DNA from: JBBQWS01 sp038210415
GTDB taxonomy: Bacteria > Actinomycetota > Actinomycetes > Prado026
Length of the DNA: 44,061 nt
Reading direction: 5' to 3'
NCBI GenBank assembly: GCA_038210415.1
Contig: JBBQWS010000024.1
Span: 1-44,061 of the forward strand
The notes under the pieces: generated by a model
Told to the model about the DNA's origin: nothing
Database searches by the model: none
Seen by the model: only the letters and a program-made list of their open reading frames with translations
Translations under genes and position numbers: made by a program
In this document: in pieces, positions 15,835-24,540 of the stretch
Layout: each line of letters opens with the position of its first letter
How positions within the stretch are numbered: position 1 is the first letter of the stretch

Positions 15835-17121
15835 TCATGGTTGGTCGGCGAGGGGGAGCAGGAGGGTGAAGCGGGTGCTGGGTTCTCGCTGGCTGAGCCG
15901 CAGCCGTCCACCGTTGTCCTCAGCGACGCCGCGGGCGAACCCCAACCCGATCCCCGAACCACCCTGGGGTGAGACGCCACGGGCGAAGATGTCGAGGTCC
16001 GCCTCGATGCCGTGACCCTCGTCGCTGACGTCGATCGCGACCGCGGTCGTCGCCGTGCGCAGCGTCACGGTCACAGCGCCGGCACCGTGACGTAGGGCGT
16101 TGTCGACCAAGACATCGAGGATCTGCGCCAACCCGGCGCGGGAGCAGGCCGCATTCGGGACGCCGTCGGTCAGTCTCAGCCGCAGTGGGCGGTCCACGGC
16201 CGCGAGCGGGCCGCTCCATCGGGTCACGGCCGCGTCGAGCTCCACGTCCACCCGCACGGACTCGTGCTTTGCGGTGGCGCCTCGGGTCAGGGCGATGAGG
16301 TCGGCGATGGTGAGCTCGAGGCGGTCTGCGGCGGTGATCGCGTCGCGGGCCGCCCCGGCCAGGTCGGCGGCCGGGTCGGCGAGCGCGGACTCCAGGGTGG
16401 CCCTGAGCCCACTGAGCGGCGTGCGGAGCTGATGCGAGGCGTTGGCCGCGATCTGCTGTTCTCGGCGTACGAGGTCCCCGATCCGTTCGGCGGTGGCGTT
16501 AAGCGAGTTGCCGGCGTCATCGATCTCCGCCATGCCGGTCGGTGTGGTCCGGACGTCGAAGTCGCCGTCACCAAGGCGGTGGGCCGTGAGCGCGAACTGC
16601 TCCAACGGGCGGTTCACCCGTCGGGCCAGGACCCGTGCAGCGAGGATCGCGATGCCGATCGCCACGGCTGCGGCAAGCGCCATCGCCGCCCATGTCACAG
16701 CGGTGCGCTGCCACACCTCGGTGACCGGTGCCGCGGTACGGACCGCGCCGACGACCTGTTCGGCGGAGGACACCGGCACCGAGACGATGATCGCGCCGTC
16801 GGAGAGGTCCTGGCCCACTTCTCCGCCGAGCGCTGTCGTCGTCGCCGGGTCAGCCCGGTCGGGCCCGGAGCCGCTGACGCGCTGCCCACGTGGGTCGTAG
16901 AGCCCGAGCTGCTCCCCGGGCCCCGGGGTGGGGAGCTCGGCCGGATCGTGGCCCGCGAAGTCCGGGCCGATGCTGATGGCGGTTCTCAGTGCGGTGCGCT
17001 CGAGCGCGGCCTGCGTGTCACCGAGGTAGATGCGCTGGACAGCGATGGCGAGCGGCACTGCGAACAGTGCTACGGCCAGGACCGCGCTGGCCAGTGCAAC
17101 GTTCACGATGCGACGTCTCAT
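15835..17121 (-). CDS. Sensor histidine kinase (system 2, separated from its regulator)
   Basis: A 428-aa kinase with an N-terminal helix (residues 6-28), an extracytoplasmic domain of about 110 residues, a second helix near 140-163, HAMP, the H-box ASHQLRTPLSGL (His near 229), N-box VDNALRHG and G-box GGSGIGLGFARG. The HQLRTPL form and the N-terminus MRRRIVNVALASAVLA are typical of kinases that follow a regulator of the type encoded at 21998-22723. Here a four-gene exporter operon on the opposite strand lies between them. The start is the ATG at 17121. It diverges from the lipoprotein at 17239, sharing a 117-bp intergenic region with repeats. Confidence 0.92.
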   Translation of the reverse strand: MRRRIVNVALASAVLAVALFAVPLAIAVQRIYLGDTQAALERTALRTAISIGPDFAGHDPAELPTPGPGEQLGLYDPRGQRVSGSGPDRADPATTTALGGEVGQDLSDGAIIVSVPVSSAEQVVGAVRTAAPVTEVWQRTAVTWAAMALAAAVAIGIAILAARVLARRVNRPLEQFALTAHRLGDGDFDVRTTPTGMAEIDDAGNSLNATAERIGDLVRREQQIAANASHQLRTPLSGLRATLESALADPAADLAGAARDAITAADRLELTIADLIALTRGATAKHESVRVDVELDAAVTRWSGPLAAVDRPLRLRLTDGVPNAACSRAGLAQILDVLVDNALRHGAGAVTVTLRTATTAVAIDVSDEGHGIEADLDIFARGVSPQGGSGIGLGFARGVAEDNGGRLRLSQREPSTRFTLLLPLADQP

Positions 17122-17144
17122 GCAGGTTCCTCGAGCGACCGAAC

Positions 17145-17188
17145 AGCGTTAGCCGTCCGCTTGCCTTGCGCGATCCGAGCGTTAGCCG
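17145..17188. promoter_or_regulatory. Repeated AGCGTTAGCCG in the kinase/exporter intergenic region
   Basis: AGCGTTAGCCG occurs at 17145-17155 and 17178-17188, exactly 33 bp (three turns) apart, in the same orientation. The region separates divergent kinase and lipoprotein-ABC genes. It is a reasonable binding site for the system 2 regulator, controlling the exporter operon. Confidence 0.5.
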
Positions 17189-17238
17189 ACACCTGCCTAG
17201 CGTGGCAGACGCCCACCATCACAACCTCGGAGGACCCG

Positions 17239-17913
17239 ATGGCCCGACCTCGCGTTGGCATCACGATCGCGTGGGGAGTGCTTGCCGTGACGCTGGCCGC
17301 CTGCGGGTCGACCGCGCCCGCCCCCACTCCCACCATCAGCAACCCGTCAGCTTCCACGACCAGTCCCGCGACGACGTCCTCCGGGAGCACCTCAACGCCC
17401 TCTGCGAGCTCAGCGGCGCCGTCGCCAGCGGTGACCGAGAGCAACCCCCCGGGTGACATCCCAGACAACCAGGCCTTCGTGACCTACCGAGGCGTGAGCG
17501 GGCGCTACACCGTGGCTGTTCCGGAGGGCTGGGCGCGTTCCGCGTCCGGGGACTCGGCATCGTTCACCGACAAGCTCAACGCCATCACGGTGGTGCAGAC
17601 CCCGGCAACGAGTGCACCGACGATCGCTTCGGTGTCCGCGACCCAGGTACCGGCGCTCGCGTCGAGCGTGCCGAAGTTCCAGCTCGTGAAGGTCACGACG
17701 TTCACCAGGGCCGGTGGATCGGGCGTGCTCATCACCTATCTTGCTGACTCACCCGCGAACCCGGTCACCGGGAAGGTCGTCCGCGACGCGGTCGAGTCCT
17801 TCCTGTTCTGGAACAACGGCCAGCTCGTGACCCTGAGCCTGTCCGGTCCGCAGAGCGCGGACAACGTCGACCCGTGGGCGAAGGTCAGCGGTTCCTTCAG
17901 GTGGACCCCGTGA
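17239..17913 (+). CDS. Ser/Thr-rich lipoprotein of ABC exporter operon
   Basis: The 224-aa precursor has a signal peptide with lipobox LAAC (Cys near 22), then about 50 residues of Ser/Thr/Pro/Ala linker, and a compact C-terminal domain (about 75-224) beginning VTYRGVSGRYTVAVPEGWAR and ending VSGSFRWTP, which resembles surface domains of the LpqN/PsbP type; that assignment is tentative. The start ATG follows AGGA at good spacing. It is the first gene of an operon with two ABC ATPases and an FtsX-like permease, and its TGA overlaps the next GTG. It may be the extracytoplasmic partner that receives or presents the exporter substrate. Confidence 0.85.
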   Translation: MARPRVGITIAWGVLAVTLAACGSTAPAPTPTISNPSASTTSPATTSSGSTSTPSASSAAPSPAVTESNPPGDIPDNQAFVTYRGVSGRYTVAVPEGWARSASGDSASFTDKLNAITVVQTPATSAPTIASVSATQVPALASSVPKFQLVKVTTFTRAGGSGVLITYLADSPANPVTGKVVRDAVESFLFWNNGQLVTLSLSGPQSADNVDPWAKVSGSFRWTP

Positions 17914-18581
17914 CCGGCACAGCGCGGGCCGCGTTGGAGGCGCGGGACCTGTTCCGGTTCTTCCGAGCCGGGGAGGAGGAGACCCTCGCTCTGCGCGGCG
18001 TCTCGTTGACCGTGCAGTCCGGCGAGATCGTCGCCGTCGTCGGCCCGTCCGGGTCGGGCAAGTCCACCCTGCTCGGGTGCCTCGCCGGGCTGGACGAACC
18101 TGCCGGCGGCACCGTGTGGATCGATGGGGAACGCATCAGCCACCGGTCCGAGGCCGAACGGGCAGCCGTCCGCGCGCGATCGGTCGGCGTGCTGTTCCAG
18201 GTGGGAAACCTCATCGAGCACCTCACCGTCACCGAGAACGTGGCGTTGGCCCAACGACTGAGCACCGCCGACGCACCCGACCCCTCCGTCGTGATCGACC
18301 GGGTCGGGTTGGGTGCACGCTCCGAGGCCTACCCCTCCCAGCTCTCCGGTGGGGAAGCAGCCCGCGCCGGACTCGCGGTCGCGCTCGCCAACAACCCCAA
18401 AGTGCTCCTCGCCGATGAGCCGACCGGCGAGCTCGACGGCGAGACCGAGCAGCGCCTCCTCGCGCTCCTACGCACCCACGCCGACGCCGGGTGCGCCGTC
18501 CTGCTGGTCACGCACAGCCCCGACGTGGTCGCGATCGCCGACCGCGTCGTCACCCTCTCCGACGGACAGGTCGTGTCATGA
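17910..18581 (+). CDS. ABC transporter ATP-binding protein, LolD/MacB type (1)
   Basis: A 223-aa nucleotide-binding subunit: Walker A GPSGSGKST near residue 47, Q-loop FQVGNL, signature LSGGEAARAGLA, Walker B VLLADEPTGELDG and switch His in THSPD. It starts at GTG 17910, overlapping the lipoprotein stop, and ends overlapping the next ATPase by 4 bp. In the family, such ATPases pair with FtsX/MacB permeases to move lipoproteins, antimicrobial peptides or to work mechanically on the envelope. Having two different ATPases in one operon with a single long permease suggests a heterodimer. Confidence 0.93.
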   Translation: MTGTARAALEARDLFRFFRAGEEETLALRGVSLTVQSGEIVAVVGPSGSGKSTLLGCLAGLDEPAGGTVWIDGERISHRSEAERAAVRARSVGVLFQVGNLIEHLTVTENVALAQRLSTADAPDPSVVIDRVGLGARSEAYPSQLSGGEAARAGLAVALANNPKVLLADEPTGELDGETEQRLLALLRTHADAGCAVLLVTHSPDVVAIADRVVTLSDGQVVS

Positions 18582-19336
18582 ACGCGCAAGCAGGCACCCC
18601 CGCACCCGCCACCACACACACCTCGGATCGCGCCGCCGCGTCAGGGGCGCTGATCGAGATGGCGGACGTCGCGCTGACCTACGGATCGGGTCCGACCGCC
18701 GTCGTCGCGGTCCACGGCGCGACGTGTCAGGTCCCCGCCGGGGCGAGGCTGGCCATCACCGGACCCTCGGGGTCGGGGAAGTCGACCCTGCTGCACCTCA
18801 TGGCCGGACTCGAGCGAGCGACCGCCGGTCGGGTGAGCTGGCCCGCGCTAGGCGAGGACCCCCTCGGTCGACCCGGGCTCGTCGGAGTCGTCTTCCAAGG
18901 CCCGAGCCTGATCCCGACCCTCGACGTCGTGGAGAACGTGGCCCTCCCCCTGGTCCTCGCGGGGACGGCTGCCAGGGTGGCCCACGAGCTGGCGATGGAC
19001 GCACTGGACACCCTCGAGATCGACGACCTCGCCAGCAAGCTCCCCGACGAGCTCTCCGGCGGGCAGGCCCAGCGCGTGGCGATCGCCCGAGCCATGGCCA
19101 CCCGACCGGTGCTGATCCTCGCCGACGAGCCCACCGGTCAGCTCGACCGGGCAACCGGTGCGCACGTCATCGACGTCCTGCTGGGCGCTGCGGACCTTCT
19201 CGGCGCTGCCGTGGTGATCAGCACCCACGACCCCGCCGTCTCGGACCGCCTGAGCAGCCGGTGGCGCATCCGGGACGGCGTGCTGTCCACGACCGACCTG
19301 TCGACCTCACGCAACGATCTGGGAGAATCTCGATGA
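18578..19336 (+). CDS. ABC transporter ATP-binding protein, LolD/MacB type (2)
   Basis: A 252-aa ATPase with an extra Ala/Thr-rich N-terminus of about 25 residues, Walker A GPSGSGKST near residue 67, Q-loop VFQGPSLIP, signature LSGGQAQRVAIA, Walker B LILADEPTGQLD and switch His in STHDP. All catalytic motifs are canonical. ATG 18578 overlaps the upstream stop (ATGA), and its own stop overlaps the permease start. It is less acidic than the first ATPase and is not a recent duplicate. The likely role is as the second half of a heterodimeric motor for the downstream permease. Confidence 0.93.
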   Translation: MNAQAGTPAPATTHTSDRAAASGALIEMADVALTYGSGPTAVVAVHGATCQVPAGARLAITGPSGSGKSTLLHLMAGLERATAGRVSWPALGEDPLGRPGLVGVVFQGPSLIPTLDVVENVALPLVLAGTAARVAHELAMDALDTLEIDDLASKLPDELSGGQAQRVAIARAMATRPVLILADEPTGQLDRATGAHVIDVLLGAADLLGAAVVISTHDPAVSDRLSSRWRIRDGVLSTTDLSTSRNDLGESR

Positions 19337-21993
19337 CCGTCACTTGGCTGCGCGGACTGCTGCGACGACGTCGCGGTGCCCTGATCGCGACCGCGTCGGG
19401 GATCGCCGTCGCGGTCGCTCTCCTGGCCTCATTGGGGGCGTTCCTCGCGGCATCCAAGGCCACCATGACCGCACGGGCGGCGTCCGGCGTCGTCGTGGAC
19501 TGGCAGGTGCAGGCCGCCACCGGCGCCGACCCCACCGCAGTCCTGGACGCCACCCGCCACGCCGACGGAGTGACAGCCGCGCTACCGGTCCAGTTCGCCA
19601 CGACGGACGGCTTCACCGCCACCACGGGCGGCACCCAGCAGAGCACCGGCGCCGGCGTCGTCCTCGGGCTCCCCGCGGACTACCGCACCGTGTTCCCCGG
19701 CGAGATCCGCACGCTGTCGGGTTCCCCCGACGGGGTCCTGGTCGCGCAGCAGACGGCATCGAACCTGCACGTCGCACCCGGTGACAAAGTCACCGTCGCG
19801 CGGGCGGGCCTGCCCCCCATCACCGTCACCATCGCCGGGGTGGTCGACCTTCCCTACGCGGACTCCCTGTTCCAGAAAGTCGGTGCACCCCCGCAGTCCC
19901 AGCCCGCCGCACCGCCGGACAACGTGATGCTCATGCCCGCCACCACCTTCGCGTCCACGATGGCGCCGCTGGCCGCGACGCGACCCGACCTGCTCACCAC
20001 CCAGGTCCATGTCGCCCACACCCACGAGCTGCCACCGGACCCGGCCGAGGCCTACATCGCCGTGACCGCGGCCGCGCACAACCTCGAGGCCACCCTCGCG
20101 GGTTCGGGCCTCGTGGGCGACAACCTCGCCGCGTCCCTGGACGGTGCCCGCAAGGACTCGCTGTACTCCCAGGTCCTGTTCCTGTTCCTCGGACTTCCGG
20201 GAGCGATCCTCGCCGGCATCCTGACCGCGGCGATCGCCGGTGCTGGTGCCGTGCGTCGGCGCCGCGAGCAGGCGCTGCTGCGCACCCGCGGCATGAGCGT
20301 GCGCCAGGTCGTCCGCCTCGCCGCCGTCGAGGCGCTGCTCGTCGGCGTCGTCGGCGGTCTCGTGGGCCTCGGCGTCGCCGCCGCGATCGGCCTATTCGCG
20401 TTCGGATCCTCGGGATTCGGGGCGTCCACCACGAGCGCGCTGAGCTGGACCATCGGCGCCTTTGTGGTTGGGCTGCTCATCGCCGTGATCGCCGTCCTGA
20501 TCCCGACCGTGCGGGACTTCCGGGAGAGCACCGTGACCGGTGCCCGAGCCCGGGTGCGCCGTGAGCGGGCGCCCCGCTGGATGCGCTTCGGCCTCGACAT
20601 CATCCTGCTGGCCGGCGCTGCGGTGATGTTCGCGATCACCAGCCAGGCCGGGTACAGCCTCGTCCTCGCCCCTGAGGGGGTGGCCACGATCTCGGTCAGC
20701 TACTGGGCGTTCCTCGGCCCGGCGCTGCTGTGGATCGGGGTCGCGCTGCTGGCCTGGCGGATCGCCTACCTCATCCTGGGGCGTGGTCGACCGCTGGTCG
20801 CCCGGGCGATCCGGCCGCTGACCGGCAACCTGGCATCGACGGCCGCAGCCGGCCTCTCCCGCCAGCGCACCATCGTCGCGCGGGCGGTCGTCCTGGTTGC
20901 TCTCGCGGTCTCCTTCGCTGCCTCCACCGCCACCTTCAACGCGACCTACAAGACGCAGGCGGAGGTCGACGCCCGGCTCACCAACGGCGCCGACATCGCG
21001 GTGACCCAGTCCCCGGGCACCAACGTGGGGCCGGACGCGGCGACGGCGATCGCCTCGGTCCCCGGCGTGGTCAGTGTGGAACCGCTCCAGCACCGCTTCG
21101 CCTACGTCGGTGCCGATCTGCAGGACCTCTACGGCGTCCGACCGGCGACGATCGCGGCCGCGACCTCCCTGCAGGACGCCTACTTCCAGGGCGGGACCGC
21201 CGCTGAGCTGATCGGTCGCCTCGCCGCGAAGCCTGACTCGATCCTGGTCAGCGACGAGACGGTCAAGGACTTCCAGCTCGCACCCGGAGACCTGATCCGG
21301 CTCCGGTTGCAAGACGGTCAGACCAAGAAGTTCATCACCGTTCCGTTCCACTACGCCGGGATCGCCAAGGAGTTCCCGACCGCACCGCATGACAGCTTCT
21401 TCATCGCCAACGCCGACTACATCGCGAAGGCGACCGGGAGCTACGCGGTCGGTGCGTTCCTCGTCGACACCGGCGGGCAGAACACCGCAGCGGTCGCGAC
21501 CGCGCTGCGCGACAAGCTCGGGGCTGCCGCGCGGGTGACCGACATCGGGTCGACACGCTCGGCGATCGGGTCCAGCCTGACCTCCGTCGATCTCGCCGGC
21601 CTGACCCGCGTCGAGCTCGGCTTCGCGCTCGTCCTGGCCGCCGCCGCCGGTGGCCTCGTCCTGGCGCTCGGGCTCGCCGAACGGCGTCGCACGTTCGCGA
21701 TCGCCAGCGTGCTGGGTGCCACCGGCCGGCAACTGCGGGGGCTGGTGCTCAGCGAGGCGGTGATCGTCGTCGTCGGTGGGATCATCGCCGGCGTCGTGAG
21801 CGGATGGCTGCTCTCGCAGATGCTCGTGACCGTGCTCACCGGCGTCTTCGATCCGCCGCCGGAGAAGCTGTCGGTGCCCTGGCCCTATCTGGCGACGACG
21901 GTGCTCGTGGCTGCCCTGGCCATCGGTGCGGCCGCCCTCATGGCTGCTCAGCGGTCGCGTCGCCCCGCGGTGGAGGTGCTGCGCGGACTCTGA
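19333..21993 (+). CDS. FtsX/MacB-type ABC permease with two FtsX domains
   Basis: An 886-aa permease: an N-terminal helix (about residues 15-38), a large extracytoplasmic domain (about 45-265), three helices around 280-400, a middle segment with two to three helices near 425-480 and one near 515-545, a second extracytoplasmic domain, and three C-terminal helices (about 765-870) ending AQRSRRPAVEVLRGL. The doubled FtsX layout matches single-chain permeases served by two ATPases. ATG 19333 overlaps the ATPase stop. The gene ends 5 bp before the stop of the convergent response regulator, which belongs to the system that probably controls it. Confidence 0.92.
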   Translation: MTVTWLRGLLRRRRGALIATASGIAVAVALLASLGAFLAASKATMTARAASGVVVDWQVQAATGADPTAVLDATRHADGVTAALPVQFATTDGFTATTGGTQQSTGAGVVLGLPADYRTVFPGEIRTLSGSPDGVLVAQQTASNLHVAPGDKVTVARAGLPPITVTIAGVVDLPYADSLFQKVGAPPQSQPAAPPDNVMLMPATTFASTMAPLAATRPDLLTTQVHVAHTHELPPDPAEAYIAVTAAAHNLEATLAGSGLVGDNLAASLDGARKDSLYSQVLFLFLGLPGAILAGILTAAIAGAGAVRRRREQALLRTRGMSVRQVVRLAAVEALLVGVVGGLVGLGVAAAIGLFAFGSSGFGASTTSALSWTIGAFVVGLLIAVIAVLIPTVRDFRESTVTGARARVRRERAPRWMRFGLDIILLAGAAVMFAITSQAGYSLVLAPEGVATISVSYWAFLGPALLWIGVALLAWRIAYLILGRGRPLVARAIRPLTGNLASTAAAGLSRQRTIVARAVVLVALAVSFAASTATFNATYKTQAEVDARLTNGADIAVTQSPGTNVGPDAATAIASVPGVVSVEPLQHRFAYVGADLQDLYGVRPATIAAATSLQDAYFQGGTAAELIGRLAAKPDSILVSDETVKDFQLAPGDLIRLRLQDGQTKKFITVPFHYAGIAKEFPTAPHDSFFIANADYIAKATGSYAVGAFLVDTGGQNTAAVATALRDKLGAAARVTDIGSTRSAIGSSLTSVDLAGLTRVELGFALVLAAAAGGLVLALGLAERRRTFAIASVLGATGRQLRGLVLSEAVIVVVGGIIAGVVSGWLLSQMLVTVLTGVFDPPPEKLSVPWPYLATTVLVAALAIGAAALMAAQRSRRPAVEVLRGL

Positions 21994-21997
21994 CCGA

Positions 21998-22723
21998 TCA
22001 GCCCGTCATGGGGGGATCGAGGCGGTAGCCGTGCCCGCGCAGTGTCGTCACTGCGGGGAGTCCGGCTACCGCCTCGTCGCCTGCTTCGGTCGCCGCGTCG
22101 GACAGCTTGCGCCGCAACGCGACCATGTGGACGTCGAGGGTCTTCGTCGAGCCGAACCAGTGCTCATCCCACACCTCGCTCATCAACGTCTCGCGGCTCA
22201 CCGCCACCCCGGCGTCGCTCGCGAGGCGGAGCAGCAGATCGAACTCACGCGCCCGAAGCCCTACCTCCACCTCGGCGACGTGCACCCGACGGGAACCGAC
22301 ATCGATGATGAGGCACCCCAGCCGGAGTTCCGCGGGCTGCTCGGGGACCGACAGCAGCGCGCTGGACCGTCTCAGGTGGGCGCGGATGCGAGCGAGGACC
22401 TCGCTGACCTTGAACGGCTTCGTGAGGTAGTCATCCGCTCCCGCATCCAGGCCCGAGATCACATCCATCTCGTCCTGGCGCGCAGTCAGGATCACGATCA
22501 CCGCAGCAGGCAGGGCGCTCCTGAGCTCGCGGCACACGTCGATGCCATCGCGGTCGGGCAGGCCCAGATCGAGGAGCACCAGGTCGAACCCACCGCCCCT
22601 GGCCTCGACCAGACCGCTACCACCGGTGCGCTGCCAACCGGCCTGATACCCGCTCGCACTCAGCGCCGACTCCAGTGCCGCGCCGATGGTGTCGTCGTCC
22701 TCGATCACCAGGATGCGGGCCAC
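21998..22723 (-). CDS. OmpR/PhoB-family response regulator (system 2)
   Basis: The 241-aa regulator has receiver residues Glu8-Asp10, Asp52 in LVLLDLGLPD, Thr in ILTARQDE and Lys in LTKPFK, then a winged helix (about 140-235) with TKTLDVHMVALRRKL and RGHGYRLDPP. It is of the type normally followed by a kinase such as the one at 15835-17121. The two genes are on the same strand but 4.9 kb apart, with the lipoprotein-ABC-FtsX operon inserted between in the opposite direction. The most economical reading is that system 2 senses an envelope signal and controls the exporter it encloses. Confidence 0.92.
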   Translation of the reverse strand: MARILVIEDDDTIGAALESALSASGYQAGWQRTGGSGLVEARGGGFDLVLLDLGLPDRDGIDVCRELRSALPAAVIVILTARQDEMDVISGLDAGADDYLTKPFKVSEVLARIRAHLRRSSALLSVPEQPAELRLGCLIIDVGSRRVHVAEVEVGLRAREFDLLLRLASDAGVAVSRETLMSEVWDEHWFGSTKTLDVHMVALRRKLSDAATEAGDEAVAGLPAVTTLRGHGYRLDPPMTG

Positions 22724-22872
22724 CGCCCCAGCCTACGAGCCTTGACAGCCTCAACGGCGACAGCGTCGGGTGCGGCGGCCAGCGAATCCACCGCATCATC
22801 TCCCGTGCCGCGGGGGCCCTCGAGCACCACGTCGCCGTGCCCCGTGTCCGGGCGTCGTGCCACGATGACCGC

Positions 22873-23172
22873 GTGGACATCACCCTGCGCTACTTCGAGG
22901 GTTGCCCGAACTGGCAGCTCGCTGACCAGCGGATCCGTGAGGCCCTCACCGCGACCGGGCGCCCTGACATTTCCGTTGACTACCAGCGCGTCGAGACGCC
23001 CGAGGACGCGGAACGGCTTGGCTTCGTGGGCTCGCCGACGCTACTCGTTGACGGACGAGACCCCTTCGCCGCGCCCGGCGCGGAGGTCGGGCTGGCATGT
23101 CGCGTTTATCCGACACCGGCCGGTCTCGCCGGCTCCCCGACCGTGGAGCAGCTCATGGTGGTCCTTCGATAG
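22873..23172 (+). CDS. Thioredoxin-fold-like GCPNW protein (second copy)
   Basis: A 99-aa protein from GTG 22873: ITLRYFEGCPNWQLAD, GFVGSPTLLVDGRDPF, GLACRVYPTPAGLAG. These motifs match the protein at 9111-9449 one for one. The single Cys in GCPNW and one in ACRV could form a redox or metal site. It has its own intergenic region on each side (150 bp and 132 bp) and so appears monocistronic. Function unknown; proteins of this family occur near metal and antimicrobial resistance genes in actinobacteria. Confidence 0.75.
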   Translation: MDITLRYFEGCPNWQLADQRIREALTATGRPDISVDYQRVETPEDAERLGFVGSPTLLVDGRDPFAAPGAEVGLACRVYPTPAGLAGSPTVEQLMVVLR

Positions 23173-23304
23173 ACCCAGCGATCACCCGAGCATCCACAGC
23201 CACCCCTACGCGAGAGAACCCTGGCTCGGTCCGGCCGGCTAGCGCGGACCCGCGATGGTGCGCAGGCGGTCGCGGAAGTCGTGACTCGGATCCCGTCGGC
23301 CGCG

Positions 23305-24540
23305 TCACCGCATGATGCCGGTGTGCCCGAGGGAGTACCGGCCCGGCTGTGGCCAGACGGTGAGGCCGTGCGGCTGCACTCCGACCTTGATCCTGGCCCG
23401 CAGCGCGCCGGTCGAGGTGCTCAGGGCGTAGACCTCGCTGTCGTAGCGCCCGGCGAGCCACAGGGTGCTGCCGTCGGGGGACAGGTTGCCCATGTCAGGG
23501 CTGGCTCCGCCGGGGATTTTCCACCGCGTGATGACGGTGTCGTCGGCGAAGCGCACCACGGAGATCGATCCGGCGCCGCGGTTGGACACGAACAGCCGGG
23601 TGGCGTCACGGGACACGTACAGTCCGTGCGCACCCGCCCCGGTCTTCAGCAGCCGCTTGAGCCGGGGACCGTCGGCGGTGACGTCGTAGATCCAGACACC
23701 GTTCGCCATCATGTCCGCGACATAGAACCGCGTGCCGTCGGGGCTGAGCTTGACGTCCTGCGGCATCGACCCGCTGGGCAGGCGCAGAACCCGACGTACC
23801 TTTTGCGCCGCGGTGTCGACCCAGAGCAGCTCGGCGGAGAACTCGCACGACACCAGGAAGAAGCGTCCGTCGGCGGTCCAGTCGGCATGGTTCACCCCCG
23901 CGCACGGCACCGGGACGCTCTTCTGCAGGGCCATCGTGTGCGGGTCACGGAAGTCGAGCCGGCGCAGCTTGCTGGCCATCACGACGGCGTGCTTGCCATC
24001 GGGGGTGAAGTACAGGTTGTAGGGGTCCGCGACAGGTACCGGTCGCCCTGGTCGACCGTTGCGTGGATTGATGGGCGTGAGGCTGTTACCCAGGTCGTTG
24101 TTGACCCACAGGGTCCGCAGGTCATACGCCGGGACGACGTGCTGCGGTTGACGACCGACGCGGAACGTCCCGGTCACCTTGTAGGTCACGGGATCGATCA
24201 CGGTGACCGAGTCGGACCCGCTGTTGGGGACGTACACCCGATACAGGTCCTGTCGGACTGCAGGGTCGAGCCGGTTGGGTGCATCCGCGGCATAGACGTT
24301 GCCCGCATCAACCAGCGCCGGCATCCCCTTCAGCGCGGTGCTCCCAGTCGCTGAGGGGGGCGTTGTCGGTGAGGTTGCGGGCGCGGCTGTCGGGCTGGCA
24401 CCAGACGCAGGCGTGCTGGTCGATGGTGTATCCGCGGCGACAGGAGCCTGAGGGGCCTGCGTCGAGCATCCGACGACGGTGAGCATGACCAGGGCAGGCA
24501 CGGCCAGGCGCAGGGGCGGAGTGTGGCCCGCGGCCCTCAT
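23305..24540 (-). CDS. YncE-like beta-propeller lipoprotein
   Basis: The 411-aa precursor starts at ATG 24540, overlapping the deacetylase stop (ATGA). It has a signal peptide with lipobox VVGC (Cys near 25), a Pro/Thr/Ser/Ala linker of about 45 residues, and a seven-bladed propeller of YncE type, with repeated blades such as VYVPNSGSDSVTVIDPVT, YNLYFTPDGKHAVVM, VKLSPDGTRFYVADMMANG and LFVSNRGAGSISVV. A longer frame to 24999 is a shadow over the deacetylase. Co-occurrence with a polysaccharide deacetylase suggests a cell-surface role in binding or organising a glycan; the ligand is unknown. Confidence 0.88.
   Translation of the reverse strand: MRAAGHTPPLRLAVPALVMLTVVGCSTQAPQAPVAADTPSTSTPASGASPTAAPATSPTTPPSATGSTALKGMPALVDAGNVYAADAPNRLDPAVRQDLYRVYVPNSGSDSVTVIDPVTYKVTGTFRVGRQPQHVVPAYDLRTLWVNNDLGNSLTPINPRNGRPGRPVPVADPYNLYFTPDGKHAVVMASKLRRLDFRDPHTMALQKSVPVPCAGVNHADWTADGRFFLVSCEFSAELLWVDTAAQKVRRVLRLPSGSMPQDVKLSPDGTRFYVADMMANGVWIYDVTADGPRLKRLLKTGAGAHGLYVSRDATRLFVSNRGAGSISVVRFADDTVITRWKIPGGASPDMGNLSPDGSTLWLAGRYDSEVYALSTSTGALRARIKVGVQPHGLTVWPQPGRYSLGHTGIMR

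Noticed and set aside
20392..21732. 446-aa minus-strand open frame inside the permease gene
   Set aside because: Arg/Asp/Gly-rich composition typical of an antisense shadow; no motif, and the plus frame is clearly coding.
18313..21993. A 1226-aa open frame spanning an ATPase and the FtsX permease
   Set aside because: Its first 340 residues are out of frame with both ABC ATPases; the real permease starts at ATG 19333, overlapping the ATPase stop.
22873..23172. Mercury resistance (merB-like alkylmercury lyase)
   Set aside because: Only about 100 aa, lacks the lyase core cysteines, and no merA, merT or merR is present.
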